The notes beneath the pieces were generated by a model that worked only from the letters and a program-made list of their open reading frames with translations, had not been told where the DNA came from and made no database searches. From Metabacillus dongyingensis (lineage in GTDB: Bacteria; Bacillota; Bacilli; Bacillales; Bacillaceae): DNA of 64,000 nt. Position 1 is the first letter of the stretch. Every line of letters starts with the position of its first letter. The position numbers and the translations under genes are program-made. This document shows, one piece after another, positions 50,230 through 62,243 of this stretch. The stretch lies in assembly GCF_019933155.2 (NCBI RefSeq), contig NZ_CP082944.1, positions 312,001-376,000 of the forward strand. The letters are read 5' to 3'.

Positions 50230-51224
50230 GCGTTTTAGTTCTTGGCGGAGCCGGCTACATCGGCTCCCATGCAGTCTATCAATTAGCAGATCAGGGATTG
50301 GACGTTGTCGTGGTCGATAACCTCCAGACCGGCCACAAAGAAGCGATCCATCCGGGAGCAAGTTTTTACGAAGGCGACCTGAGAGATCAGGCATTTTTAA
50401 ACAGCGTGTTTGAAAAAGAAGAAATCACCCAGGTGCTGCACTTCGCAGCCAACTCCTTAGTAGGAGAATCCGTCCTGCAGCCGCTCAAGTATTTTCACAA
50501 TAATGTCTACGGATTACAGGTTCTGCTTGAAGTGATGCAGAAGCACGGTGTGAAAGAAATCGTCTTTTCATCGACAGCCGCTGTATACGGTGAGCCGAAG
50601 AACATTCCGATTACAGAAAGCGAACACACCAATCCTACTAATCCATACGGCGAATCAAAGCTGATGATGGAAAAAATGATGCGCTGGTGCGAGCAAGCAT
50701 ACGGCATCCGCTATGTATCCCTGCGCTATTTCAATGTTGCCGGTGCAAGAGCCACGACTGAAATCGGAGAGGATCATACACCTGAAACCCATTTAGTGCC
50801 GATCATTCTCCAGGTTGCATTAGGACAAAGAGAGCACATCTCTGTTTTTGGTGATGATTATGCAACGCCTGATGGCACATGCATCCGTGATTACGTTCAC
50901 GTGGAAGATTTAATTGACGCCCATCTCCTTGCCCTGAACTATTTAAGCAGACAAGGCGAAAGCATCATTTTGAACCTCGGCAGCAGCCAGGGCTTCTCGG
51001 TGAATGAAATGATTAAGGAAGCAAGAGAAGTGACGGGACACCCGATTCCTGCAAAAGCTGCACCTAGACGTCCAGGTGACCCGAGCACACTTGTCGCTTC
51101 ATCCGAAAAAGCAAGAGTGATTCTCGGCTGGGAGCCATCCCGTACGAATATCAAAACGATCCTGCAGGATGCATGGAACTGGCACCAAACAAAACCAAAC
51201 GGATATGGAGAGGATTCCAGATGA
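50226..51224 (+). CDS. galE: UDP-glucose 4-epimerase
   Basis: 332 residues, short-chain dehydrogenase fold. NAD loop [10 protein letters not shown] (7-16), catalytic FSST (114-117), Tyr141 and Lys145 (NPYGESK). Interconverts UDP-galactose and UDP-glucose, closing the Leloir cycle. Its GAWN-less C-terminus is ordinary for Bacillus GalE. TGA overlaps the ATG of galT. Confidence 0.96.
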   Translation: MSVLVLGGAGYIGSHAVYQLADQGLDVVVVDNLQTGHKEAIHPGASFYEGDLRDQAFLNSVFEKEEITQVLHFAANSLVGESVLQPLKYFHNNVYGLQVLLEVMQKHGVKEIVFSSTAAVYGEPKNIPITESEHTNPTNPYGESKLMMEKMMRWCEQAYGIRYVSLRYFNVAGARATTEIGEDHTPETHLVPIILQVALGQREHISVFGDDYATPDGTCIRDYVHVEDLIDAHLLALNYLSRQGESIILNLGSSQGFSVNEMIKEAREVTGHPIPAKAAPRRPGDPSTLVASSEKARVILGWEPSRTNIKTILQDAWNWHQTKPNGYGEDSR

Positions 51225-52774
51225 ACAATTCTTCATTCGTCAATCAATTAGTTGAGCAAGCCATCCAGAAAAAATTCATCACTGACAGAGACCGGATGTA
51301 TGCCCGAAATCAGATTCTCGGTCTGCTTGGGATTGATGCCTATGAAGAATGCGATCTGCCGAACATGCTGCTTTCCATACCGGATCTGCTTGATATGATA
51401 GTCGAGCAGACAGCAGAACGCGGCATCATTGAAGGAACCTTTGATGAAAAAGAAAAGCTGTCTGCCAATCTGATGAATGTGTTTCTTGATAAGCCGTCCG
51501 CGATTCAGCAAACGTTTGAAGAGTATTACAGCCTGTCACCTGAAATCGCGACAGATTACTTTTACAAGCTGAGTCAGAACAGCAATTACATTCAGACAAA
51601 ACGAATCGCGAAAAACATTCATTATAAAACGCCGACTGAATACGGGGAGATTGATATTACAATTAATCTCTCAAAGCCTGAAAAAGACCCCCGGGATATC
51701 GCACGGGAGCGGGCAGTCAAACCGGCAAGCAAGTATCCGAATTGCCTGCTTTGCGCGGAAAACGAAGGCTACACAGGCCGCATCGGACACCCTGCGCGAT
51801 CCAATCACCGTGTGATTGAGCTGAACCTTGAGAATGAACAGTGGTATTTTCAATATTCGCCTTACATTTATTACAATGAGCATTCCATTGTGTTATCCGG
51901 AGAGCACAGAGACATGAAAATCAATGGGAGCGCCTTCCGAAGACTGCTTGCTTTCGTTGAGCAGTTTCCGCACTATTTTATCGGCTCAAATGCTGACCTT
52001 CCAATTGTCGGCGGATCGATTCTCTCCCATGATCACTATCAGGCAGGCAAGTATACGTTTGCGATGGCGGAAGCTCCTGATGAAGAGAAGTTTGAGATTG
52101 AGAGCTTTCCTGAGGTAGCCTTCTCAAAGGTGAAATGGCCAATGTCGGTGCTGAGACTGCGATCATCAGATAAAGCGGCGCTCGTTACAGCGGCAGAACA
52201 CGTGCTGAATACATGGAAAACCTATTCAAATGAAGAAGCAGAGATTATTGCTTTTACAGGAGACGAATCTCATCAAACGGTGACGCCGATTGCAAGAATG
52301 AGAGACGGCCGCTTTGAGCTTGACCTTGTCCTTCGCAACAACCGAACGAGCGAAGAGCATCCGATGGGAATTTTCCATCCCCATGCAGATTTGCATCATA
52401 TTAAAAAAGAAAACATCGGCCTGATTGAAGTCATGGGCTTGGCGGTCCTTCCAGAGCGTCTTAAACATGAGCTTCAGCAAATAGAAGCCTTCCTTCTCGG
52501 TGAGGAGGCTGAAGTCCCGAAGCATCATGAGGAATGGGTTCAGCACTTAATCTCGAAATATCAATCGTTTGAAAAAGAAACGGCTGATGGAATCCTGAAA
52601 AAAGAAGTGGGATTAAAGTTCAGCAGAGTATTAGAGGATGCGGGAGTTTTTAAAAGAACGAATGAAGGGAATAATCATTTTAATCATTTTATCCAGAGTT
52701 TAAAAAGAGAGAGGAACGATGAAAATGAAAATCCTTCACGAAACGATTCTCACACACCCGCAGCAAAACATTGA
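51221..52774 (+). CDS. galT: UDP-glucose-hexose-1-phosphate uridylyltransferase (type 2)
   Basis: 517 residues, the long Gram-positive GalT class (B. subtilis about 513). Active-site region has [23 protein letters not shown] and ILSHDHYQ, with [21 protein letters not shown] in the C-terminal half. Start ATG 51221 is 5 bases from GGAGAGG. The reading frame runs 56 bases into galM; the last 18 or so residues (polar, from [10 protein letters not shown] on) therefore look like an accidental extension. Confidence 0.94.
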   Translation: MNNSSFVNQLVEQAIQKKFITDRDRMYARNQILGLLGIDAYEECDLPNMLLSIPDLLDMIVEQTAERGIIEGTFDEKEKLSANLMNVFLDKPSAIQQTFEEYYSLSPEIATDYFYKLSQNSNYIQTKRIAKNIHYKTPTEYGEIDITINLSKPEKDPRDIARERAVKPASKYPNCLLCAENEGYTGRIGHPARSNHRVIELNLENEQWYFQYSPYIYYNEHSIVLSGEHRDMKINGSAFRRLLAFVEQFPHYFIGSNADLPIVGGSILSHDHYQAGKYTFAMAEAPDEEKFEIESFPEVAFSKVKWPMSVLRLRSSDKAALVTAAEHVLNTWKTYSNEEAEIIAFTGDESHQTVTPIARMRDGRFELDLVLRNNRTSEEHPMGIFHPHADLHHIKKENIGLIEVMGLAVLPERLKHELQQIEAFLLGEEAEVPKHHEEWVQHLISKYQSFEKETADGILKKEVGLKFSRVLEDAGVFKRTNEGNNHFNHFIQSLKRERNDENENPSRNDSHTPAAKH

Positions 52775-53761
52775 AAAATATACGCTTGAAAACGATCAGG
52801 GCTTTTCGGTCAGCTTCTTAAACCTTGGCGGAACAATCACGTCGATCATGGCGCCTGATAAAAACGGAAACTTTGAAAATGTTGTTTTAGCTTATGAAAA
52901 TGCTGAGCAGTATATCGAAAATCCATATTATTTAGGAGCACTGATCGGCCGCGTTGCAGGACGGGTTCCAAATGCAGAGCTTGGTCCGTACAGACTAGAG
53001 GCAAACGAAGGAGAGCACCATTTGCACGGTGGTCCTCATGGCTTTCATCAGGTTTTCTGGAACGTAAAAACCGTTGAACATGAGGATTCAGCAGAAGTGA
53101 TCCTCACGCATTTCAGCAGGGATGGGGAAGGCGGCTATCCTGGAAATCTTGAGGCACAGGTAACATACCGTCTGGACTGTGACAATACCTTTACCATTGA
53201 TTACGAAGCACGTTCGGACAAAAATACATGGCTCAACCTGACAAACCACGCTTATTTTAATTTATCAGCAGACAGCGGAAGGGACGTACTGAATCACTCT
53301 CTTACAATGAAAAGTGATGCCATTGCTGAATTCGATGACGATTCGATTCCAACAGGCAGATGGATTCCTGCAAAAGAAACCCCGTTTGACCTGAAAACTG
53401 GTAAACTATTAAGAGAAGCAGCAGAGTCTGACCACGAGCAGATCAACAAGGTCGGAAACGGTTTTGACCACCTTTTTCTATTTGAACAAAGTGAGCTCAA
53501 CCAAGTGTCAGTAGAGGAGCAGGAAAGCGGACGGAAGATGGTAGTGCAGACAACAGATCCAGCAGCTGTCATCTACATGGCGAATAAAATGGATACCGAT
53601 CATCCATTAAAACCGGGTCAGGCAACCGGGCCATATGCGGCAATCTGCATTGAGACACAGCGCATTCCGGAATCGCTGCTGATCCCAGGCCTGCCGACAC
53701 ATAAGCTTGCGGCACATGAGGCATACAGATCCAGAACATCATTTACATTCGGACTAATATA

Positions 53762-53762
<1 letters not shown>
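52719..53762 (+). CDS. galM: Aldose 1-epimerase
   Basis: 347 residues, galactose mutarotase converting beta- to alpha-D-galactose for GalK. GRVAGRVPNA, HHLHGGPHGFHQ and NLTNHAYFNLS carry the conserved active-site Arg and His residues, and FETQRIPES-type CIETQRIPES the catalytic Glu. ATG 52719 has AGAGAGGAA upstream; an ATG two codons later is an alternative. A dispersed repeat begins at its stop codon. Confidence 0.95.
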
Positions 53763-54870
<1,108 letters not shown>

Positions 54871-54872
<2 letters not shown>

Positions 54873-54895
54873 AGCTTAATCAAACGTTTGTTTAA
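54871..54895. repeat. Palindrome shared with the end of rocA
   Basis: AGAGCTTAATCAAACGTTTG followed by TTTAA: 24 of 25 bases equal 37297-37321. Starts within the ganR stop codon. The core CAAACGTTTG is a perfect palindrome. Confidence 0.7.
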
Positions 54896-54901
54896 ATGAA
54901 G

Positions 54902-54928
54902 AACACCGCATGGATGCTGGTGTTTTTT
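54902..54928 (+). terminator. ganR terminator
   Basis: AACACC-GCAT / ATGC-TGGTGTT stem with one bulged T, followed by T6. Confidence 0.8.
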
Positions 54929-54949
54929 GTTTTTTAGGAGACAGTTGGG

Positions 54950-55070
54950 AAAAAGAAAGTATTTGTTGGAGTTTGGCAAGTAAAGGAGGGATTCCGGATA
55001 GTATTTGGGGCGGAATGGAAAGTATTTTGCTGAGATTGGAAAGTAAGTGAGGGTTTTGCTAGAAAGGGAG
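54950..55070. repeat. Degenerate 21-bp array
   Basis: AGTA recurs at 54958, 54979, 55000, 55021 and 55042, exactly 21 bases apart, within a loose unit like ttGGaaAGTAtttg. Purine-rich on this strand. No gene; heptad-like translations on the minus strand are a by-product of the 21-base period. Lies between the ganR terminator and the GDPD gene. Confidence 0.6.
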
Positions 55071-55176
55071 GGTAGTTTATTATTAAACTCGTTGAAGAAA
55101 TTTGACAAAATTCCTGCATCACCATTACACGATCCATGATATAAAGAAACTACCAACCAAAAAAGGGGACCAAACC

Positions 55177-56112
55177 ATGGAAATCGTGCCGCAGCCCGTC
55201 AGAAAGAAGAGGACCAAGATAAAAATCACCTCTGCGATTCTCATCGCGCTGATCCTGTTCATCGCCATCATTCAATACATCCCTGTTCAACCCCTAGAAA
55301 ATCAAGCTTTCCTCAAAAAAGGCAAGCGACCGCTCATAATTGCCCACCAAGGCGGAGACGGAATGGCGCCCGGCAACACACTGGCAGCCTTCTCCCTTTC
55401 TGAAAAACTCGAAGTCGACATGCTCGAAATGGACGTTCACCTCTCAAAAGACAAAGAAGTCGTCGTGATACATGACGCTACTGTAGACCGCACAACAAAT
55501 GGAACAGGTGCTGTAAAAGATATGACACTCCAACAACTGAAACAGCTGGACGCAGGCTATCACTTCGTCGGTCCGGACGGAACCCATCCTTACCGGAACA
55601 AAGGCGTCACCATCCCAACCATGGAGGAAATCTTCACCGCTTTCCCAGGCTATCCAATGACTATTGAGCTGAAAACCGAAGACCCCTTACTGACAGACAA
55701 AATGGCCGACTTGATCCAAAAACACAACATGACCGACAACGTCATCATCACCTCATTCTACGACGAATCGCTGAATGACTTCATCGAAGCAACCGGCGGC
55801 AAAGTTCCTGTCAGCTCACCATCCGAAGCAACACGCAACTTCGTCCTTGCCCACAAGCTGTTCCTGGACCGGCTGATTCCAATGAACAAATACACAGCGG
55901 TTCAAATCCCAATGAGCGCAAGTGGTCTTAATCTGACAACCGAGCGAATCATCAAATCCCTGCATAAACGAAACATCGCTGTGCAATACTGGACGATCAA
56001 CGATGAAGACAGTGTCCGGAAGCTCGTTGAAATCGGTGCGGATGGCATCATGACGGATCACCCGAACATTGTGAAAAAAGTACTCGATCAGGAATACGGT
56101 AAGGCGCAATAA
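55177..56112 (+). CDS. Membrane-anchored glycerophosphodiester phosphodiesterase
   Basis: 311 residues. Basic N-terminus, one membrane helix (about 18-33), then an extracellular GDPD TIM barrel. Conserved pieces: [13 protein letters not shown] (56-68; the usual HRG is HQG and APENT is APGNT), [17 protein letters not shown] (84-100), ELKTE, and the C-terminal [13 protein letters not shown] and GIMTDHP. Releases glycerol-3-phosphate from glycerophosphodiesters. Loss of the APENT glutamate, normally near the metal, is worth noting but is seen in some Bacillus relatives. Start ATG 55177 follows AAAAGGGGACC. Codons are strongly C-ending. Confidence 0.87.
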   Translation: MEIVPQPVRKKRTKIKITSAILIALILFIAIIQYIPVQPLENQAFLKKGKRPLIIAHQGGDGMAPGNTLAAFSLSEKLEVDMLEMDVHLSKDKEVVVIHDATVDRTTNGTGAVKDMTLQQLKQLDAGYHFVGPDGTHPYRNKGVTIPTMEEIFTAFPGYPMTIELKTEDPLLTDKMADLIQKHNMTDNVIITSFYDESLNDFIEATGGKVPVSSPSEATRNFVLAHKLFLDRLIPMNKYTAVQIPMSASGLNLTTERIIKSLHKRNIAVQYWTINDEDSVRKLVEIGADGIMTDHPNIVKKVLDQEYGKAQ

Positions 56113-56195
56113 TCACGAGCTTTTGTTGCTTTAATGCACTGACTTTTGTTATCATCAGAGTATTGTTTACACGAGATTTAATGGAGGTGGAGCAC

Positions 56196-56486
56196 ATGTC
56201 ACGCATTTCAAAAGAAGAAGTGAAGCACGTTGCGAATTTAGCGCGTTTAGCGATCACGGAAGAAGAAACGGAAATGTTCACAACTCAATTGGACGCGATC
56301 ATCACATTCGCAGAGCAATTGAATGAGCTTGATACAACAGGCGTTGAGCTGACAACACATGTATTAGAGATGAAAAACATTCTGCGCGAAGACAAAGCAG
56401 AAAAAGGATTGCCAGTAGAGGATGTCGTGAAAAACGCTCCTGACCATAAAGACGGATACATTCGCGTGCCGTCCATTTTAGAATAA
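56196..56486 (+). CDS. gatC: Aspartyl/glutamyl-tRNA amidotransferase subunit C
   Basis: 96 residues, as in B. subtilis. Wraps GatA and GatB in the complex that amidates Glu-tRNA(Gln) (and Asp-tRNA(Asn)). Typical sequence [19 protein letters not shown] and [20 protein letters not shown]. Start ATG 56196, after GGAGGTGG; the upstream ATG at 56163 lies before that site. First of gatC-gatA-gatB. Confidence 0.97.
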   Translation: MSRISKEEVKHVANLARLAITEEETEMFTTQLDAIITFAEQLNELDTTGVELTTHVLEMKNILREDKAEKGLPVEDVVKNAPDHKDGYIRVPSILE

Positions 56487-56502
56487 GGAGGGAGCAGCCA
56501 GC

Positions 56503-57960
56503 ATGTCATTATTTGACCACAAACTGTCAGAACTAAAAACACTTTTACATAAAAAAGAAATCACCGTAACAGACCTTGTTGACGAATCGTACAAACGAAT
56601 TCATGCCGTCGACGATCAAGTGAATGCCTTCCTTACATTAGATGAAGAAAAAGCACGTTCCTATGCAAAAGAACTGGACGAAGCGATCGGAACGCGTGAT
56701 GAATTAGGCCTATTGTTTGGAATGCCGATTGGAGTAAAGGACAACATCGTTACGAAAAACCTGCGTACTACAGCGGCAAGTAAAATCCTTGAAAACTTCG
56801 ACCCGATTTATGACGCAACGGTTGTTCAGCATTTGAAAAAAGCGGAAGCTGTTACAATCGGAAAACTAAACATGGATGAATTCGCAATGGGATCTTCAAC
56901 AGAGAACTCTGGCTACAAAGTAACGAAAAATCCATGGAATCTTGAAACCGTACCAGGCGGATCAAGCGGCGGTTCAGCTGCAGCAGTTGCAGCGGGCGAG
57001 GTACCATTTGCCCTTGGATCAGATACAGGCGGATCGATTCGCCAGCCGGCAGCTTTCACAGGTGTCGTTGGGTTAAAACCTACATATGGACGTGTATCAC
57101 GTTTCGGACTGATTGCATTTGCATCATCTCTTGATCAAATCGGACCGTTAACGACAAATGTTGAAGACAATGCCTTTTTGCTCCAAGCGATTTCAGGAGT
57201 AGATAAAATGGACTCAACATCAGCAAACGTTGACGTTCCAGATTTTCTTTCTGCACTGACAGGAGATGTAAAAGGCCTTAAAATCGCCGTACCAAAAGAA
57301 TACTTAGGCGAAGGCGTCAGCGAAGAAGTGAAGCAGTCTGTTCTTGATGCTTTAAAAGTATTAGAAGCACAAGGTGCAACATGGGAAGAGGTATCTCTGC
57401 CTCATTCAAAATACGCGCTTGCTACGTACTACCTGCTGTCTTCATCAGAAGCATCAGCAAACCTTGCACGCTTTGACGGCGTCCGCTACGGCTACCGTTC
57501 AGACAATGCGAAGAACCTGATTGAATTGTACAAGCAGTCCCGTTCAGAGGGCTTCGGTGATGAAGTAAAACGCCGCATCATGCTTGGAACATTTGCACTC
57601 AGCTCAGGGTACTATGATGCTTACTACAAAAAAGCACAGCAAGTCCGCACACTCATCAAAAAAGACTTTGAAGATGTGTTTGAAAAATACGACGTCATCG
57701 TTGGCCCGACAACTCCGACTCCAGCCTTTAAAGTAGGCGAAAAAACAGATGACCCGATGACCATGTATGCGAACGATATTTTGACAATCCCAGTGAACCT
57801 TGCAGGCGTACCTGGCATCTCTGTGCCTTGCGGATTCTCAAACGGATTGCCGCTCGGTCTTCAAATCATCGGCAAGCATTTCGACGAAAGCACAGTATAC
57901 CGCGTTGCACATGCATTTGAGCAGGCAACCGACCATCATAAAGCAAAACCTGAATTGTAA
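56503..57960 (+). CDS. gatA: Glutamyl-tRNA amidotransferase subunit A
   Basis: 485 residues, amidase-signature glutaminase. Ser-cisSer-Lys triad visible at Lys79 (PIGVKDN), Ser154 (PGGSSGGSA) and Ser178 (SDTGGSIRQ), as in S. aureus GatA. Supplies ammonia through a tunnel to GatB. ATG 56503 after AAGGAGGGA, 16 bases after gatC. Confidence 0.98.
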   Translation: MSLFDHKLSELKTLLHKKEITVTDLVDESYKRIHAVDDQVNAFLTLDEEKARSYAKELDEAIGTRDELGLLFGMPIGVKDNIVTKNLRTTAASKILENFDPIYDATVVQHLKKAEAVTIGKLNMDEFAMGSSTENSGYKVTKNPWNLETVPGGSSGGSAAAVAAGEVPFALGSDTGGSIRQPAAFTGVVGLKPTYGRVSRFGLIAFASSLDQIGPLTTNVEDNAFLLQAISGVDKMDSTSANVDVPDFLSALTGDVKGLKIAVPKEYLGEGVSEEVKQSVLDALKVLEAQGATWEEVSLPHSKYALATYYLLSSSEASANLARFDGVRYGYRSDNAKNLIELYKQSRSEGFGDEVKRRIMLGTFALSSGYYDAYYKKAQQVRTLIKKDFEDVFEKYDVIVGPTTPTPAFKVGEKTDDPMTMYANDILTIPVNLAGVPGISVPCGFSNGLPLGLQIIGKHFDESTVYRVAHAFEQATDHHKAKPEL

Positions 57961-57971
57961 GGGGTGAAATC

Positions 57972-59402
57972 ATGAACTTTGAAACGGTCATTGGACTTGA
58001 AGTCCACGTTGAATTAAAAACAAATTCGAAAATTTTCTCAAGCGCACCGAACCATTTCGGTGCTGATCCAAATACAAACACAAGCGTGATCGAACTTGGC
58101 TATCCAGGGGTTCTCCCGGTATTAAACAAAGAAGCCGTTGATTTCGCCATGAAAGCTGCAATGGCGCTGAACTGTGAAGTTGCGACAGATACAAAGTTCG
58201 ACCGCAAAAACTATTTTTACCCGGATAACCCGAAAGCTTACCAGATTTCACAATTTGACAAGCCAATCGGCGAGCACGGCTGGATTGATATTGAAGTGAG
58301 CGGCTACAAGAAACGAATCGGCATTACCCGTCTTCATTTAGAAGAAGATGCAGGCAAGCTGACACATACAGGCGACGGTTATTCTCTTTGTGATTACAAC
58401 CGCCAGGGCACACCGCTGATCGAAATCGTCTCAGAGCCGGACATCCGCACACCTGAAGAAGCTTACGCTTATCTTGAAAAGCTGAAAGCGATCATTCAAT
58501 ACACAGGTGTATCGGACTGCAAGATGGAAGAAGGCTCACTCCGCTGTGACGCCAACATTTCCCTTCGTCCAGTAGGCCAAGAGAAATTCGGTACAAAAGC
58601 AGAGCTGAAAAACCTGAACTCCTTCAACTTTGTCCGCAGAGGACTTGAGCATGAGGTGAAGCGCCAGGAAGAAGTTCTTTTATCAGGCGGCATCATCGAG
58701 CAGGAAACACGCCGCTTTGACGAAGCAACGGGAAAAACAATCCTGATGCGCGTGAAAGAAGGATCTGACGACTACCGCTACTTCCCGGAGCCGGACCTTG
58801 TGTCCCTCTACATTGATGACGAGTGGAAGGAATGCATTCGTTCAACGATTCCTGAGCTTCCTGATCAGCGTCAAAAGCGCTATGTGGAAGAACTTGGCCT
58901 TCCATCTTATGATGCACAGGTCCTTACTCTGACAAAAGAAATGTCTGATTTCTTTGAAGCAACGGTTGCAAAAGAAGCAGACGCTAAGCAAGCATCTAAC
59001 TGGCTGATGGGTGAAGTGAGCGGATATTTAAACGCTGAAGGCAAAGAACTTCAGGATGTAGCCCTTACGCCAGAAGGACTTGCGGGCATGATCAAGCTGA
59101 TTGAAAACGGCACGATTTCAACGAAAATCGCGAAAAAAGTGTTCAAAGAGCTGATCGAAAAAGGCGGCGATGCCGAGCAAATCGTTAAGGATCAGGGACT
59201 TGTCCAAATCTCTGACGAAGGCACGCTCCGCAAAATCGTAAACGAATCACTTGAAGCGAATCCGCAATCCATCGAGGACTTCAAAAGCGGTAAACAAAAA
59301 GCGATCGGCTTCCTGGTCGGTCAAATTATGAAAGCAACAAAAGGCCAGGCAAACCCGCCAATGGTCAACAAGCTTTTGCTTGAAGAAATTCAGAAACGAT
59401 AA
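57972..59402 (+). CDS. gatB: Glutamyl-tRNA amidotransferase subunit B
   Basis: 476 residues. Kinase-like domain that activates the misacylated t[16 protein letters not shown] at the N-terminus, [19 protein letters not shown] and [14 protein letters not shown], then helical and YqeY-like tail (about 330-476) that binds tRNA. ATG 57972 follows AGGGGTGA. Ends the gat operon before a terminator. Confidence 0.98.
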   Translation: MNFETVIGLEVHVELKTNSKIFSSAPNHFGADPNTNTSVIELGYPGVLPVLNKEAVDFAMKAAMALNCEVATDTKFDRKNYFYPDNPKAYQISQFDKPIGEHGWIDIEVSGYKKRIGITRLHLEEDAGKLTHTGDGYSLCDYNRQGTPLIEIVSEPDIRTPEEAYAYLEKLKAIIQYTGVSDCKMEEGSLRCDANISLRPVGQEKFGTKAELKNLNSFNFVRRGLEHEVKRQEEVLLSGGIIEQETRRFDEATGKTILMRVKEGSDDYRYFPEPDLVSLYIDDEWKECIRSTIPELPDQRQKRYVEELGLPSYDAQVLTLTKEMSDFFEATVAKEADAKQASNWLMGEVSGYLNAEGKELQDVALTPEGLAGMIKLIENGTISTKIAKKVFKELIEKGGDAEQIVKDQGLVQISDEGTLRKIVNESLEANPQSIEDFKSGKQKAIGFLVGQIMKATKGQANPPMVNKLLLEEIQKR

Positions 59403-59412
59403 AACAAAGAGA

Positions 59413-59452
59413 CGGCGCCGCGTGAACATCATGGAGGGCGCCGTTGTTTTTA
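59413..59452 (+). terminator. gatCAB terminator
   Basis: ACGGCGCC (59413) / GGCGCCGT (59438) with a 17-base loop, then TGTTTTTA. GC-rich and convincing. Confidence 0.85.
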
Positions 59453-59481
59453 TCCGGCTTTGGCTATACTAGTTCTATGGA

Positions 59482-59531
59482 TTGCGTATCTAACAAAAAA
59501 GGTGTAGTATAATTGATGGCTTGTTAGATAC
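59482..59531 (+). promoter_or_regulatory. dgkB promoter within an 11-bp inverted repeat
   Basis: TTGCGT (59482) with TAGTAT at 17 bases, or consensus TATAAT (59508-59513) at 20. GTATCTAACAA (59486-59496) and its exact inverse TTGTTAGATAC (59521-59531) bracket the -10, which suggests an operator or a leader hairpin. Confidence 0.55.
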
Positions 59532-59574
59532 AACAAATCATGGAAATACATTCTAACTTAGGATGATGGGGAAA

Positions 59575-60486
59575 ATGAAAAGAGCAAGAATAATCTATAA
59601 TCCAACATCAGGGCGCGAAGCCTTTAAAAAACAATTACCTGAAGTTCTTCAGAAATTTGAAATAGCCGGTTATGAAACATCATGCCACGCGACAACCTGC
59701 GAAGGCGATGCCATCCAGGCAGCAAGAGTCGCAGGCGAACGCGGCTTTGACCTTGTCATTGCAGCAGGCGGAGACGGCACCGTAAACGAAGTAGTAAATG
59801 GACTTGCAGAGCTGGATGTTAGACCGCAGCTTGGCGTGATACCTGTCGGGACGACAAACGACTTTGCCCGCGCCATCAGCATCCCGCGGGATAATATCTT
59901 AACAGCGGTAGACGCCCTGCTTGCAGGCGAAGCAAGAGCGATCGACATCGGACGGGTCAACGGCCACTACTTCGTCAACATCGCAGGCGGCGGACGTCTG
60001 ACTGAACTCACATATGAAGTGCCAAGCAAGCTGAAAACGGTATTGGGTCAGCTCGCTTATTATTTAAAAGGCATGGAAATGCTGCCTTCCATCCGTCCGG
60101 CTGAAGTAGAAATCGAATACGATGGAAAGCTGTTCAAAGGCGAAATCATGCTCTTCCTCGTATCGCTCACAAACTCTGTCGGCGGCTTTGAAAAACTTGC
60201 GCCAGACTCCAAACTGAATGACGGCATGTTCGACCTTCTTATCTTGAAAAAAACAAACCTTGCCGAGTTCATCAGAGTCGCAAGTCTCGCCCTGCGCGGT
60301 GAGCATATAAGTGATGGCAACATCATCTATACAACCGCAAACCGAGTGAAAGTAACATCCGCTCAAAAAATGCAATTAAACCTAGACGGTGAATACGGCG
60401 GAGACCTCCCGGGAGAATTCGTCAACCTGTACCGTCACATTGACGTCCTCATGCCGCTTTCAAAAGCCCAGTCTATGGACGAATAA
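59575..60486 (+). CDS. dgkB: Diacylglycerol kinase DgkB
   Basis: 303 residues, same as B. subtilis DgkB (YerQ). Soluble lipid kinase that returns diacylglycerol, formed during lipoteichoic acid synthesis, to phosphatidic acid. Catalytic GGDGT (65-69), GTTNDFARA and the late LNLDGEYGG. Start ATG 59575 after GGATGATGGGG; upstream ATGs at 59563 and nearby fall in the ribosome site. Monocistronic by the flanking signals. Confidence 0.96.
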   Translation: MKRARIIYNPTSGREAFKKQLPEVLQKFEIAGYETSCHATTCEGDAIQAARVAGERGFDLVIAAGGDGTVNEVVNGLAELDVRPQLGVIPVGTTNDFARAISIPRDNILTAVDALLAGEARAIDIGRVNGHYFVNIAGGGRLTELTYEVPSKLKTVLGQLAYYLKGMEMLPSIRPAEVEIEYDGKLFKGEIMLFLVSLTNSVGGFEKLAPDSKLNDGMFDLLILKKTNLAEFIRVASLALRGEHISDGNIIYTTANRVKVTSAQKMQLNLDGEYGGDLPGEFVNLYRHIDVLMPLSKAQSMDE

Positions 60487-60512
60487 AAACTTGGCCCTGC
60501 GCCAAGTTTTTC
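60486..60512 (+). terminator. dgkB terminator
   Basis: AAAACTTGGC / GCCAAGTTTT perfect 10-bp stem with a CCTGC loop and T tail, overlapping the last base of the stop codon. Confidence 0.88.
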
Positions 60513-60568
60513 TTATGTCTGGACTGTGATAAAATGAGACAATCAGCAAACTGAAAAGGAAGATAATC

Positions 60569-61954
60569 ATGACAAAGGCAATAGCGCCTGTACAAAAAAA
60601 TGAATATTACGACGTGACCTTTGAAGACCTGACACACGACGGATCAGGCGTTGCCAAGATCGAAGGCTACCCAATTTTCGTTCCTAACGCCCTTCCAAAC
60701 GAAAAAGGCCAAATCAAAGTCACGAAAATAAATAAAGGCTATGCCTTCGGACGCCTTGTCGAGCTGCACAATGAAAGCTCAGAACGCACCGATGCCCCGT
60801 GCCCGATCTATAAACAATGCGGCGGCTGCCAGCTTCAGCACCTAAGCTACCAGGGCCAGCTTGACTTCAAACAAAAGCAAGTTAAAGAAGTGCTCACAAG
60901 AATCGGCAAGCTCAACCTGGACAACGTTACCGTTCACCCGACATTAGGCATGGAAAATCCGTGGAACTACCGTAATAAGGCCCAAGTTCCAGTCGGAGAA
61001 CGCGAAGGCGGACTAATAGCCGGCTTCTACCAGCAGCGCTCTCACGAAATCATCGACATGGAGCAATGCCTCATCCAGCAAAGCGAAAACGATGAAGTCG
61101 TCGCAGCCATCAAAGCCATCGCCACCCGTCACGGCATCCGCGCCTACGACGAAAAGAAAAACAAAGGCTGGCTCCGCCACATCATGGTCCGCTACGGCAT
61201 CGTTACAAAAGAAATGATGGTCGTATTCATTACAAGAACACCCGATTTCCCAAACAAAAAAGCCATCATCGACGACATCACATCCCAATTCCCGGCCGTC
61301 AAGTCCATTGTCCAAAACATCAACCCAAAACGCACCAACGTCATCTTCGGCGATCAAACAACCGTGCTCTGGGGCGAAGAATATATTTACGATTACATCG
61401 GGGACATCAAGTTTGCGATATCGGCAAGATCTTTCTATCAGGTGAATCCTGAGCAGACTAGGGTTCTTTATGATAAAGCGCTGGAGTATGCAGATTTAAG
61501 TGGTGAGGAATCAGTTATCGATGCATATTGTGGTATCGGAACGATTTCATTGTTCTTAGCACAGAAGGCTAAGAAAGTTTTCGGTGTGGAAATTGTTCCT
61601 GAGGCAATTGAAGATGCCAAACGCAATGCAGCATTGAACGGAATTGAAAATGCTGAGTTTGCAGTAGGTGAAGCTGAAGTAGTCATTCCAAAGTGGTATG
61701 AAGAAGGGAATACAGCAGATGTTATTGTAGTCGATCCGCCTCGAAAAGGATGCGACGAAGCCTTGCTGCAGACGATTTTGGATATGAAGCCAAAGAAAGT
61801 TGTATATGTGAGCTGTAATCCAGCGACGCTAGCAAGAGATTTGCGTGTGTTGGAGGATGGCGGATACGCTACGGTGGAAGTTCAGCCTGTTGATATGTTT
61901 CCCCATACTACTCATGTGGAGTGCTGTTCACTACTTGTAAGTAAAGAAAAATAA
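60569..61954 (+). CDS. rlmCD: 23S rRNA (uracil-5-)-methyltransferase RlmCD
   Basis: 461 residues, RumA/TrmA family, matching B. subtilis YefA (RlmCD), which methylates U747 and U1939 of 23S rRNA. TRAM RNA-binding domain (about 8-67), Fe-S cysteines Cys78, Cys84, Cys87 ([10 protein letters not shown]) plus one near 166, SAM loop [14 protein letters not shown], and catalytic Cys in [14 protein letters not shown] 60569 follows AAAGGAAG. Codon use changes sharply at about 61400: before it third positions are mostly C or A, after it T and A dominate, while the protein stays intact. Confidence 0.95.
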   Translation: MTKAIAPVQKNEYYDVTFEDLTHDGSGVAKIEGYPIFVPNALPNEKGQIKVTKINKGYAFGRLVELHNESSERTDAPCPIYKQCGGCQLQHLSYQGQLDFKQKQVKEVLTRIGKLNLDNVTVHPTLGMENPWNYRNKAQVPVGEREGGLIAGFYQQRSHEIIDMEQCLIQQSENDEVVAAIKAIATRHGIRAYDEKKNKGWLRHIMVRYGIVTKEMMVVFITRTPDFPNKKAIIDDITSQFPAVKSIVQNINPKRTNVIFGDQTTVLWGEEYIYDYIGDIKFAISARSFYQVNPEQTRVLYDKALEYADLSGEESVIDAYCGIGTISLFLAQKAKKVFGVEIVPEAIEDAKRNAALNGIENAEFAVGEAEVVIPKWYEEGNTADVIVVDPPRKGCDEALLQTILDMKPKKVVYVSCNPATLARDLRVLEDGGYATVEVQPVDMFPHTTHVECCSLLVSKEK

Positions 61955-61969
61955 AGATGTAACAGTGAG

Positions 61970-62003
61970 TAGGGGGCCTTTCCTGAGTGGGGAGGCTCCT
62001 ATT
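61970..62003 (+). terminator. Probable rlmCD terminator
   Basis: AGGGGGCCT / AGGCTCCT stem with a bulge and G-T pair, followed by ATTTATT. Imperfect. Confidence 0.5.
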
Positions 62004-62132
62004 TATTGTCATGAACTACGGAGACTAATATAACTGACCTCTTCGCTGCCAGCGTGGAAAGTGAAATTTTCTATAGTTTTCTAGTGTGTCCTAAAATGGC
62101 TTTATATCTAGGTTTTAAGGGGTATATAAGAT

Positions 62133-62243
62133 TTGAGATTACGAATAATAAAAAACTTAGGGAAGCCAGAGTATGATCAGCTGCAACAAACCGGAAAAGC
62201 GATCTTCTCCAATGCCGCAACGCGGCATGAGTGTCTATCATAA
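62133..62243 (+). other. Short open frame, uncertain
   Basis: 36 codons from TTG 62133, AAGGGG 10 bases upstream; translation includes IIKNLGKPEYDQLQQTGKA and TRHECLS. Could be a tiny gene or a decayed end of one; family not recognised. A weak GCAAG/CTTGC hairpin with T6 follows at 62254-62282. From 62283 to 62690 the DNA is AT-rich with no gene, containing only an imperfect hairpin (CGAAC/GTTCG, 62627-62649) near the catalase 3' end. Confidence 0.25.
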
